A stretch of DNA of 64,000 nt, from NCBI RefSeq assembly GCF_003044565.1, contig NZ_POXG01000002.1, forward strand, positions 186,001-250,000, given 5' to 3'. Below are positions 8,040 to 16,098 of the stretch, in pieces (position 1 is the first letter of the stretch; each line of letters opens with the position of its first letter). The notes under the pieces were generated by a model. It was not told the DNA's origin and ran no database searches. It saw nothing but the letters and a program-made list of their open reading frames with translations. Source of the DNA: Neisseria sicca. Lineage in GTDB: Bacteria > Pseudomonadota > Gammaproteobacteria > Burkholderiales > Neisseriaceae. A program made the translations under genes and the position numbers.

Positions 8040-9371
8040 CTACTCCCCCGCCACGGTCATGCTCTCAATCAGCACCGAACCGATTTTGTTGGAAGAGCGG
8101 CGTAGCGCATCGTTGGCAGTGCCGACGATGCCGAGGTACATATCCTGCAAGCGACCGGCGATGGTGATTTCTTGGACGGGGTGGCTGATGATGCCGTTTT
8201 CCACCCAAAAACCCGCCGCGCCGCGCGAGTAGTCGCCCGTGATGGTGTTCACGCCCTGCCCCATCAGTTCGGTAACCAACAATCCGGTACCCATTTCTTT
8301 CAGCAAATCAGACTGCGTTTCATGTGTATGGTTCAAATAAAGGTTGTGCGCGCCGCCGGCGTTGCCCGTGGTCTGCATACCGAGTTTTCTCGCGCTGTAA
8401 CTGCTGAGGAAATAGCCTTCAACAATGCCGTCTCGGATGACGAAACGCGGCTGCGTGGCGACGCCTTCGGAGTCGAAATAGGTGCTGCCGAAGGCGCGGG
8501 GAATGTGCGGCTCTTCGCGCAGGCTGAGGAAATCGGGCAGGACTTTTCTGCCTATGCTGTCAATCAGGAAACTGCTTTGGCGGTAGAGCGCGCCGCCGCT
8601 AAGTGCGCCGACGAGGTGTCCGATAAGGCCGCCTGCGACGGTGGTATCGAAGAGGATGGGATAGCTGCCCGTCGGGATGCTGCGGCTGTTCAGACGACGT
8701 AAGGTGCGTTCGGCGGCGGTTTTGCCGATTTGCTCGGGGCTGTCCATATCTTGATGGCGGCAGGCGGCATCGTACCAGTAGTCGCGCTGCATGCCGTTTT
8801 CATCGGCAGCGACGATGCTGCACGAAATGCTGTGGCGCGTGCCTTGTTGGTGGGCGGTGAAGCCGTGGGTGTTGCCGTAAACGTATTGGTAATGTCCGGT
8901 CTGAACGCCTGCGCCTTCGGAATTTTCGATGCGTTCATCTGCGCTCAGGGCAGCTTGTTCGCATTGTTTTGCCAACTCAATGGCGGCTTCCGTGCTTAAA
9001 TCCCATTCGTGGTAACGGTCGAGGTCGCCGACGTGTTGCGCCATCAGTGAAGCATCTGCCAGACCTGCACAATCGTCTTCGGCAGTGTAGTGGGCGATGT
9101 CGATGGCAGCTTTGACGGTGTCTTGCAGAGCTTGTTCGGAGAAGTCGGCGGTGCTGGCGCGACCTTTGCGCTTGCCGACATAAACGGTAATATCCAGCGA
9201 TTTGTCTTGCTGGAACTCGATTTGTTCGATTTCGCCCAGCCGTACGCTGACGCTTTGTCCGATGGATTCGCTAAAGTCGGCTTCGGCAGCCGCTGCGCCC
9301 ATGTTTTTTGCCAAATCCAAGGCGTGTCCGCATAAGCCGGTCAGCTCGGAGGCAGTGTGGTTAAACAGCAT
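8040..9371 (-). CDS. pmbA: Metalloprotease-related protein PmbA/TldE
   Basis: 443 residues, highly similar in recall to meningococcal PmbA. PmbA (TldE) pairs with TldD in a cytoplasmic protease that processes modified peptides such as microcin B17 and degrades unfolded ones; TldE itself lacks the HExxH zinc motif and none is seen here. The C-terminal region carries the typical [13 protein letters not shown] and [15 protein letters not shown]. Start at 9371 is preceded by AGGAAACC; a longer frame to 9401 is less likely. One DUS-like site near 8690 is read as L-R-R-L-N. Confidence 0.93.
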
Positions 9372-9447
9372 AAAAGGTTTCCTGACAGAGGTTTGCGGCA
9401 TTTTAACCGTTTTCAGACGACCTCGGCAAAAATACCGCCACAGAAGA

Positions 9448-9604
9448 TATAGTGGATTAAATTTAAATCAGGACAAGGCGACGAAGCCGCAGACAGTACA
9501 AATAGTACGGAACCGATTCACTTGGTGCTTCAGCACCTTAGAGAATCGTTCTCTTTGAGCTAAGGCGAGGCAACGCCGTACTGGTTTAAATTTAATCCAC
9601 TATA
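9448..9604. repeat. Correia element (CREE), long form, 157 bp
   Basis: TATAGTGGATTAAATTTAAA to TTTAATCCACTATA, with the internal TTGGTGCTTCAGCACC and GAGAATCGTTCTC palindromes. It lies between divergent pmbA and darP. A single DUS follows at once (9606-9620). Confidence 0.92.
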
Positions 9605-9660
9605 AAAGGTCGTCTGAAAACGCCGTTTCAACAGGGCGTTGACGTGAAACCTGCTCGAAC

Positions 9661-9670
9661 GTGCTAAAAT
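9661..9670 (+). promoter_or_regulatory. Possible extended -10 promoter of darP
   Basis: GTGCTAAAAT: TGC plus TAAAAT is an extended -10. A TTGACG at 9639-9644 is 20 bases away, too far for an ideal -35. Confidence 0.35.
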
Positions 9671-9699
9671 ACCCGAAACAAAATTAAAGGTTTATCAAA

Positions 9700-10233
9700 A
9701 TGTTTGAAAACGAAGACGAATGGGTCAGCAAAACCCAAATGAAAAAGCAGATGAACGATTTGCAGGCTTTGGGTATGGAGTTGACCAAACTCTCGACCGA
9801 TACGCTGAAAAAAATCGGCTTGGACGAAGACTTGTACGAAGCCGTCGTTACCTACAAAAAAATCACCTCCAACGGCGCGCTCAAACGCCAAAGCCAATTC
9901 ATCGGCAGGCTGATGCGTGACACCGACCCCGCACCCATCGAAGCCTTCCTCGCCAAACTGCGCGGCGAAAATACCGCCCACAACGCCTTCTTGCAACGCG
10001 TCGAACAAGCCCGCACGCGCCTCTTGGCAGACGACAACGCGCTTACCCAGTTTATGGCGGACTTCCCCCACGCCGACGCAGGCAAATTGCGCACCTTAAT
10101 CCGCAACACGAAAAAAGAGCAGGAACAAAACAAACCGCCGAAAAACTTCCGTGCCCTCTTCCAAGAAATCAAATCCGTCATGGAAGGCGGTCAGCCTGAC
10201 GATTCGGAAGAAATGCAGGACTGGGAAGAATAA
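9700..10233 (+). CDS. darP: Ribosome biogenesis factor DarP (YjgA, DUF615)
   Basis: 177 residues. An acidic and helical small protein of the DUF615 family with the typical N-terminal WVSKTQMKKQMNDLQALG, then YKKITSNGALKRQSQFIGRLMR, and an acidic end EEMQDWEE. E. coli YjgA/DarP binds late 50S precursors and promotes peptidyl-transferase centre maturation. Start at 9700, with AAAGG ten bases upstream. Transcribed alone, ending in a long DUS hairpin. Confidence 0.88.
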   Translation: MFENEDEWVSKTQMKKQMNDLQALGMELTKLSTDTLKKIGLDEDLYEAVVTYKKITSNGALKRQSQFIGRLMRDTDPAPIEAFLAKLRGENTAHNAFLQRVEQARTRLLADDNALTQFMADFPHADAGKLRTLIRNTKKEQEQNKPPKNFRALFQEIKSVMEGGQPDDSEEMQDWEE

Positions 10234-10239
10234 ATATCG

Positions 10240-10302
10240 AGGTCGTCTGAAAACAGGGTTTGGGTTCTGCAAATCCTACCGCCTGTTTTCAGACGACCTT
10301 TT
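10240..10302 (+). terminator. Inverted DUS pair with extended stem, terminator of darP
   Basis: AGGTCGTCTGAAAACAGG pairs with CCTGTTTTCAGACGACCT, an 18-bp stem with a loop of about 26 bases, then TTTTC. Confidence 0.75.
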
Positions 10303-10393
10303 CAAATTTCATATAATCTTATTAAAATATATCGTCATTTTTCAGACATCCCTTTAACAATAAAACAAACCAACCTTTTCAAGGACTACACTT

Positions 10394-11098
10394 ATGAAAC
10401 TTCGCCTTACCCTCACTGCCCTCCTCGTCTTATCATTAAACGGCTGCCTAACTGAACAACTGTGGCAAGAGGATAAAAAAGTAGAAAAAATCACTTTTCA
10501 TCCGATTACTTCCGACCAAGTACATTCTTTCGGTATCGTCAACAAAGACAATGACCAACTTGAAAAAGGCAGCATCGTCATGATGGGCGAAAAATACTGG
10601 TTCGTCATTAATGCCAAAGATTCAAAAGACCTGACGCCCATCCTCAATGTCAAACTCGACAAAAAATTCCAAATTGCCGATGCTAAAAAATACAAAAAAG
10701 ACCTCAAAGCCCTGCCTGTTGTGGTCAACAATGAAAAAGAAGCCGATTTCACTACCGATTTCTGCCTACGCTACGATACTCAAAAAGCTGATGAAATCGC
10801 CAAACTGAAAAACCTGTCATTTGAAACCGGCAAAGGTAAAAACAACACTGTCTACCACCGCTGTGTTCACGCCAAAGGCAAATACTACGCCACCCCGAAA
10901 AACCTGCCTGCTGACTACAAATTTGAACAAAGCATTCCTGTCTCCATCGGCTATACCACTTCTCGCGTATACACCAGTCCGGTGAAAGTAGTAGGTACTC
11001 TGTTGATAACGCCGCTGACGCTCACTGTTGACGCCCTTACCCCAGTACTGTTCATTCCTGCCATGATGACAGGCGGCGGCTTTACCCCAAGCTTTTAA
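10394..11098 (+). CDS. Putative lipoprotein of unknown function
   Basis: 234 residues. The N-terminus MKLRLTLTALLVLSLNGC is a lipoprotein signal with lipobox LNGC, Cys18 being the predicted acylated residue. The body is lysine-rich and soluble; a hydrophobic segment at about 195-228 (VGTLLITPLTLTVDALTPVLFIPAMM) ends in GGGFTPSF. Start at 10394 has AAGGAC upstream. I do not recognise a named family; the architecture suggests an envelope protein with a C-terminal membrane-associated helix. The AT-rich upstream region (10303-10380) may hold its promoter. A single DUS follows at 11115. Confidence 0.75.
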   Translation: MKLRLTLTALLVLSLNGCLTEQLWQEDKKVEKITFHPITSDQVHSFGIVNKDNDQLEKGSIVMMGEKYWFVINAKDSKDLTPILNVKLDKKFQIADAKKYKKDLKALPVVVNNEKEADFTTDFCLRYDTQKADEIAKLKNLSFETGKGKNNTVYHRCVHAKGKYYATPKNLPADYKFEQSIPVSIGYTTSRVYTSPVKVVGTLLITPLTLTVDALTPVLFIPAMMTGGGFTPSF

Positions 11099-11166
11099 TA
11101 AACTCGTTACGCCTGTTTTCAGACGACCTTTCCGTCCTTGAATACATAAAATATATTCCACACACC

Positions 11167-12867
11167 ATGCCCGTCAAAATCCAAACCCGCCCCGTCAACC
11201 AAAACGTCCTCGATGATTTGCTCACCGCCGGTGCCGATCCTTTAATCGCCCGGCTGTGCGCCTCGCGCGACGTGCAGAGTCCTGCCGAGTTGGACGACAA
11301 ACTCGCCGGCCTCCTGCCTTATCAATCGCTGACGAATTGCGAAGCCGCCGCCCGCCGTCTGGCGGATGCCATCGAGCGCAAGGAAAAAATTCTGATTGTC
11401 GCCGACTATGATGCCGACGGCGCGACCGCGTGTTCCGTCGGCATAAGCGGCTTGGCGGCGATGGGCGCGGCGGTGGATTTCCTCGTACCCAATCGCTTCG
11501 AACATGGCTACGGCTTGACGCCCGAGCTTGCCGAAATCGCCGCCGCGCAAGGCGTGGATTTGCTGATTACAGTCGACAACGGCATCGCCAGCATCGCAGG
11601 CGTGGCGCGGGCGCAGGAATTGGGTTTGGACGTGATCGTTACCGACCACCACCTGCCCGCTGAAACCGTACCCGACTGCATCATCGTCAATCCGAACCAA
11701 AAAGGCTGCGGCTTCCCCAGCAAAAGTCTGGCGGGCGTGGGCGTGATTTTTTATGTATTGATGGCGTTGCGTGCCGAATTGCGCCGCCGCGATTATTTTT
11801 CAGACGACCTTAGAGAACCGAATCTGGGCGAACTTTTGGATTTGGTCGCACTCGGCACCGTCGCCGATGTCGTTCCCCTCGACCACAACAACCGTATCCT
11901 CGTGTCGCAAGGTTTGAAACGGATGCGTTCCGGCAAAATGCGGCCCGGCATCCGCGCCTTGTTTGAAGTGGCGCGGCGCGACTGGCGCAAAGCGCAGCCT
12001 TTCGATATGGGTTTCGCACTGGGTCCGCGCATCAACGCCGCCGGACGGCTCGACGATATGTCGGTCGGCATCGCCTGCCTGTTGGCGCGCGACGACGCAG
12101 AAGCGCAGACATTGGCGGCGCAGTTGAACGACCTCAATATCGAACGCCGCGAAATTGAGCAATCCATGCTGCAAGACGCGCTGAACGCCTTTCCCGAAAC
12201 ACTCCCTTCAGGTCAGACGACCCTAGTCGCCTACCGCGACGACTTTCATCAAGGCGTGGTCGGCATCGTCGCCAGCCGCCTCAAAGACCGCTTCTACCGC
12301 CCGACCATCGTGTTCGCCCCCGCGGACAACGGCGAAGTGCGCGGTTCGGGGCGTTCCATTCCCAATCTGCACCTGCGCGACGCTTTGGATTTGGTGTCCA
12401 AACGCCACCCCGATTTGATTTTAAAATTCGGCGGACACGCGATGGCGGCGGGCTTGAGCATACTCGAACACAACATTCCCGCGTTTCAGACGGCCTTTGA
12501 AGAAGCCGTGCGCGAAATGGTGTGCGAAGACGATTTGTCGCAAACTTTCATCACCGACGGCAGCCTGAAAGCCTGCGACATCACGCTGGAACAGGCGCAA
12601 AACCTCGCCCGCCACGTTTGGGGACAAGGCTTCGCGCCGCCGAGCTTTACCGACGAGTTTCACGTCATCCGCCAGCAGCCTTTGGGCGCGGAGGGTAAAC
12701 ACAAAAAAGTCTGGCTGCAAAAAGATGGCTACGAATTTGAAGCCATGTTCTGGCGGTGCAGCGAAGACATCCCCGAATACATCCGCACGGTTTACCGCCC
12801 CGTGGCAAACGAGTGGCGCAATCAGATGGAATTGCAGCTTTACATCGACTATTGGGAAGCCGCTTAA
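11167..12867 (+). CDS. recJ: Single-stranded-DNA-specific exonuclease RecJ
   Basis: 566 residues, normal length. A 5'-3' single-strand exonuclease used in mismatch repair and RecF-type recombination. The DHH motifs are present: ADYDADGAT near residue 79, VTVDNGIAS, and TDHH near 158; the DHHA1 domain has GGHAMAAG near 425, and an OB domain ends the protein. An internal mucDUS at about 11797 is read as F-S-D-D-L. A full AG-DUS (AGGCCGTCTGAA, the meningococcal/gonococcal dialect) lies on the minus strand at 12485-12496. Genome-maintenance genes are typically rich in DUS. Confidence 0.95.
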   Translation: MPVKIQTRPVNQNVLDDLLTAGADPLIARLCASRDVQSPAELDDKLAGLLPYQSLTNCEAAARRLADAIERKEKILIVADYDADGATACSVGISGLAAMGAAVDFLVPNRFEHGYGLTPELAEIAAAQGVDLLITVDNGIASIAGVARAQELGLDVIVTDHHLPAETVPDCIIVNPNQKGCGFPSKSLAGVGVIFYVLMALRAELRRRDYFSDDLREPNLGELLDLVALGTVADVVPLDHNNRILVSQGLKRMRSGKMRPGIRALFEVARRDWRKAQPFDMGFALGPRINAAGRLDDMSVGIACLLARDDAEAQTLAAQLNDLNIERREIEQSMLQDALNAFPETLPSGQTTLVAYRDDFHQGVVGIVASRLKDRFYRPTIVFAPADNGEVRGSGRSIPNLHLRDALDLVSKRHPDLILKFGGHAMAAGLSILEHNIPAFQTAFEEAVREMVCEDDLSQTFITDGSLKACDITLEQAQNLARHVWGQGFAPPSFTDEFHVIRQQPLGAEGKHKKVWLQKDGYEFEAMFWRCSEDIPEYIRTVYRPVANEWRNQMELQLYIDYWEAA

Positions 12868-12880
12868 GGTTTATACAAGC

Positions 12881-12924
12881 AAAGGTCGTCTGAAACCGAA
12901 AATCGGGTTTCAGACGACCTTTTA
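12881..12924 (+). terminator. Inverted DUS pair, terminator of recJ
   Basis: AAAGGTCGTCTGAAACC and GGTTTCAGACGACCTTT form a stem with GAAAATC loop-proximal bases, followed by TATTTAG. Confidence 0.75.
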
Positions 12925-13142
12925 TTTAGGGCAGATAATTGTGCATTAATTTGAAATATTATCCGTTTCCGATGATAGCTCACCCGCACAACTTGTATTT
13001 AAATTTCAAAAAAGCAGCTTTATCCGCATGATCAAAACCAGCCGACCGAAAGAAAACAAAATCAAAAATCACCCTTCTATTCAAACACTTTAGACGCAAT
13101 TTGTGATGAATCAAACTTCCTGACAGATAAACCCGCGATTGC
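12925..13142. other. Intergenic, no gene seen
   Basis: AT-rich spacer between the recJ terminator and the fructokinase promoter. No open frame, repeat or hairpin that I could support. Confidence 0.5.
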
Positions 13143-13171
13143 TTGTCAGTCGGTAGATTTTAAAACATAAT
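13143..13171 (+). promoter_or_regulatory. Predicted sigma-70 promoter of the fructokinase gene
   Basis: TTGTCA (13143-13148), 17 bases, CATAAT (13166-13171); five of six consensus bases in each box. Leader of about 98 bases to the ATG at 13276. Confidence 0.65.
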
Positions 13172-13275
13172 GCTTACGCGCCTAAGTATTGGAGTTTTAC
13201 TACAAATAAATGATGGGTAAACCGTACGCAGCGCAGCAGTTCCAACCGATCAACTCAAAGCAAGGAAGGCCTAAA

Positions 13276-14157
13276 ATGAAAGTAACCAGTTTCGGCGAAG
13301 TGTTGTGGGACGATTTTCCAAGCGGCAAAGTGTTGGGCGGTGCGCCGCTGAACGTTTTGGTCCGTTTGCAATCCTTCGGAGTCGATACCGCCATCATCAG
13401 CCGTCGCGGCGATGATGCCGACGGAGAAGAGCTGCTGCGACAAATCAAAGCGAAAAACGTCAATACCGACCTGCTGCAAGTGTGCAAAGAATGTGATACC
13501 AGCCTTGTCAAAGTCATCTTGGACAAATGCGGCAGCGCGTCATACGAAATCGTATATCCCTGCGCTTGGGACCGCATCGTCATCGAAGATGCCGCCTTGC
13601 AACGTGTCGCCGAATCCGATGCCTTCGTGTTCGGCAGCCTCGCCACCCGCGACGAGATTTCCCGTGCGGCATTAGACAAACTGATGGAAAAAGCCAAATT
13701 CAAAATCTTTGACGTCAATCTGCGCAAACCCCACTACGACACCGACCGCCTGCTTGCCACCATAAAGCGTGCGGATATGCTCAAACTTAATGACGACGAA
13801 TTGTACGAACTGTCCGCAGTTTACGGCTCGCCCTACCACAGCATCGAACAAAACATTACCTACCTCACTCAGCTGACCGGCGCAAAAATCATCTGCGTCA
13901 CCTTGGGCGGACACGGCGCGGTTTTATACAAAGACGGCGAACTCTACCGCCACTGCGGCTTCCGCATCAAAGTTGCCGATACAGTCGGCTCAGGCGACAG
14001 CTTCTTGGCAGGACTGACTTACAAACTGCTCAACAATGCCGAGCCGCAAGAAGCCATTACCTTCGCCTGCGCACTCGGCGCCCTAGTCGCCTCCAGACAC
14101 GGCGCGACGCCCGACATTTCCTTACAGGAAATCGAAAGCTTCATGAATCCGGCTTGA
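13276..14157 (+). CDS. scrK: Fructokinase (PfkB family)
   Basis: 293 residues. PfkB signature 1 (FPSGKVLGGAPLNVLVRL, about 16-33) and signature 2 (DTVGSGDSFLAG, about 235-246, with the catalytic Asp) are both complete. The short GGAPLN form and overall length are typical of bacterial fructokinases that phosphorylate fructose freed from sucrose. The frame extends to 13210, but AAGGAAGG directly precedes the ATG at 13276. Transcribed alone from the promoter at 13143. Substrate is inferred from family resemblance; adenosine kinase-like use cannot be excluded by sequence alone. Confidence 0.82.
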   Translation: MKVTSFGEVLWDDFPSGKVLGGAPLNVLVRLQSFGVDTAIISRRGDDADGEELLRQIKAKNVNTDLLQVCKECDTSLVKVILDKCGSASYEIVYPCAWDRIVIEDAALQRVAESDAFVFGSLATRDEISRAALDKLMEKAKFKIFDVNLRKPHYDTDRLLATIKRADMLKLNDDELYELSAVYGSPYHSIEQNITYLTQLTGAKIICVTLGGHGAVLYKDGELYRHCGFRIKVADTVGSGDSFLAGLTYKLLNNAEPQEAITFACALGALVASRHGATPDISLQEIESFMNPA

Positions 14158-14183
14158 TGTTTGCCATCAAAGGATGTCACAAC

Positions 14184-14229
14184 GAAAGGTCGTCTGAAAA
14201 CGGAAAATCTATTTTCAGACGACCTTTTA
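14184..14229 (+). terminator. Inverted DUS pair, terminator of the fructokinase gene
   Basis: AAAGGTCGTCTGAAAA and TTTTCAGACGACCTTTT around a loop of CGGAAAATCTA, then TATATAG. Confidence 0.75.
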
Positions 14230-14287
14230 TATAGCCAATTTACTCTTCAAAATAAAGGCTTACGTTTAAGCCTGTTCTTCAGGCTGT

Positions 14288-14845
14288 TTACCAAACCGTC
14301 ACAAACTGGTTCAAATCGGTATTCTTTGCGCCGCCACCCTCTTCAGTCGGCGAACCGACCATCATCAGCCCGATGATTTTATCTTTGTCTTCACAACCAA
14401 ACGCTTCGCGTAAGAGCGGGCTGTTGACCCACATTCCAGTAATCCACACATTGTCAAAGCCTTGTGCGGACGCGGCAAGCTGCAGCCCGTAAGCAGCGCA
14501 GCCCGCACTCAGCATTTGTTCCCACTCGGGCTTGGGTTTCGCCACTTCGCGGTTGGGCACAAAAGTCACGCCGATCACCATAGGCGCCATATTGCCGACT
14601 TTCTCGGCTTTTTTCATCGCATCATCGCCAAAATTCAACTCGGTAACCGTTTGGCGCAACAATTCGCGGAAACGTTGCAAGCCTGCCTCGCTTTGAATGA
14701 CGGTAAAACGAAACGGACGCATATTGCCATGGTCGGGAACCTGCGTAGCCGCTTGCAGCATATATTCGAGCTGTTCCGCATTCGGCGCGGGGGCGGTAAG
14801 TTTTTTAGACGAGCGACGTGTGGTCAAAAGTTGTAAAGCATCCAT
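14288..14845 (-). CDS. NAD(P)H nitroreductase, YdjA-like
   Basis: 185 residues, an FMN-dependent nitroreductase of the small YdjA type. Visible features are the N-terminal RRSSKKL phosphate-binding arginines, PDHGNMRPFRF near 37-47 and the C-terminal GLMMVGSPTEE. Such enzymes reduce nitro compounds or quinones in the cytoplasm; the physiological substrate is usually unknown. Convergent with the fructokinase gene, whose DUS terminator lies 59 bases past the stop. Confidence 0.88.
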   Translation of the reverse strand: MDALQLLTTRRSSKKLTAPAPNAEQLEYMLQAATQVPDHGNMRPFRFTVIQSEAGLQRFRELLRQTVTELNFGDDAMKKAEKVGNMAPMVIGVTFVPNREVAKPKPEWEQMLSAGCAAYGLQLAASAQGFDNVWITGMWVNSPLLREAFGCEDKDKIIGLMMVGSPTEEGGGAKNTDLNQFVTVW

Positions 14846-15093
14846 ATTTTATCTTTCAATTCATTTGAAACAACGGAATCCATCTTATTAAACAGGATTC
14901 CTTGTGGAACCATCAAAACGATACAGGCTATATTCGGAAAATACTGCGACAGACGGTGCAAACCGATTGGCTAATACTTAACGCTTTTGCAAGCCATTTT
15001 CTTCAACCCGGCACAGAGCAAAGCCGTACCTGCTCGAAACAAACCCTCTATATAGCACAAAGCCGGTTTGAATGCCATGTTTGATGGCTCAAC
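14846..15093. other. Intergenic, no gene seen
   Basis: An open plus-strand frame of about 60 codons (14902-15084) has a TTG start, no ribosome-binding site and no family resemblance; I do not call it. The rest shows no clear signal. Confidence 0.5.
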
Positions 15094-15141
15094 AAAAAGG
15101 TCGTCTGAAAACCTGTTGCCAAGTTTTCAGACGACACCTTT
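15094..15141 (-). terminator. Inverted DUS pair, terminator of yajC-secDF
   Basis: AAAAGGTCGTCTGAAAAC and GTTTTCAGACGACACCTTT. The right arm carries an extra AC (CGACACC), so one DUS copy is broken and the stem is shortened to about 13 bp. Confidence 0.65.
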
Positions 15142-15159
15142 AAATCGCAATCATAACCA

Positions 15160-16095
15160 TCAGACCACGACTTCTTCTTTCTTCTTCACTTCCTTCGCGA
15201 TATTGTCGCGGCTCAGGCCGAACATCAGCAAGAGCGGGCTGGCGACCAATACCGAAGAGTAAATACCGAACACAATACCGATGGTCAATGCCATTGAGAA
15301 ACCGTGCAACGCTGCGCCGCCGAACACCAGCATGGAAACGACCATTGCTTCGGTAGAGCCGTGGGTGATGATGGTACGGCTCATGGTGGCGGTAATCGCA
15401 TTGTCGATGACTTGCGGAACGGTGTGTCCGCGCATGCTCGGTTTGCGGAAGTTTTCACGGATACGGTCGAAGACGACGACGGATTCGTTCACGGAATAAC
15501 CCAATACGGCAAGGATACCCGCCAAGACGGTCAGTGAAAATTCCCATTGGAAGAAGGCGAAGCAGCCCAAAATAATCACGATGTCGTGCATATTCGCGAT
15601 AATGGCGGATACGGCGAAACGCCATTCAAAGCGCATCGACAGGTAAACGATGATACCCGCCACGACGAAGCCCAATGCCATCAGACCGTTGGTGACCAAC
15701 TCTTCACCGACCTGCGGGCCGATAAATTCAACTTGGCGCAGAGTAACGTCAGGCTGCTCTTTTTTCAGCAAGTCCATCACTTGATTGGAAAGCTGCGCTG
15801 AAGTTACGCCTTCTTTGTTGGGCAGACGAATCATAATGTGTTTGTTCGTACCCAACGCCTGAACTTGAACCTCACCCATTTTCAGGGTATCGAGTTTTTC
15901 ACGGGTTTTATTGACGTCCACGCCCTGTTGATATTGCACTTCCATCACGGTACCGCCGGTAAATTCGACGGAGAAGTTCAAACCTTTGGTAACGAGGAAG
16001 AATACGGCGGCAATAAAGGTTACCAACGAAATAAAGGTCGTCAGTTTGCCGTAGCTCATAAACGGGATGTCGCGTTTGATTTTAAAGAGTTCCAT
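15160..16095 (-). CDS. secF: Protein translocase subunit SecF
   Basis: 311 residues, inner-membrane protein with six transmembrane segments (first at about 18-37, the rest after 130) and one periplasmic loop. With SecD it uses the proton motive force to pull translocating proteins from the SecYEG channel. The TM1 end VEFTGGTVMEVQ and the TM4-5 signature GYSVNESVVVFDRIREN are conserved. It starts three bases after the secD stop, so translation is likely coupled. The C-terminus ends in a lysine-glutamate stretch. Confidence 0.96.
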   Translation of the reverse strand: MELFKIKRDIPFMSYGKLTTFISLVTFIAAVFFLVTKGLNFSVEFTGGTVMEVQYQQGVDVNKTREKLDTLKMGEVQVQALGTNKHIMIRLPNKEGVTSAQLSNQVMDLLKKEQPDVTLRQVEFIGPQVGEELVTNGLMALGFVVAGIIVYLSMRFEWRFAVSAIIANMHDIVIILGCFAFFQWEFSLTVLAGILAVLGYSVNESVVVFDRIRENFRKPSMRGHTVPQVIDNAITATMSRTIITHGSTEAMVVSMLVFGGAALHGFSMALTIGIVFGIYSSVLVASPLLLMFGLSRDNIAKEVKKKEEVVV

Positions 16096-16098
16096 GTC

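Noticed and set aside
14902..15084. Small open frame between the nitroreductase gene and secF
   Set aside because: TTG start without Shine-Dalgarno, no recognisable composition or family.
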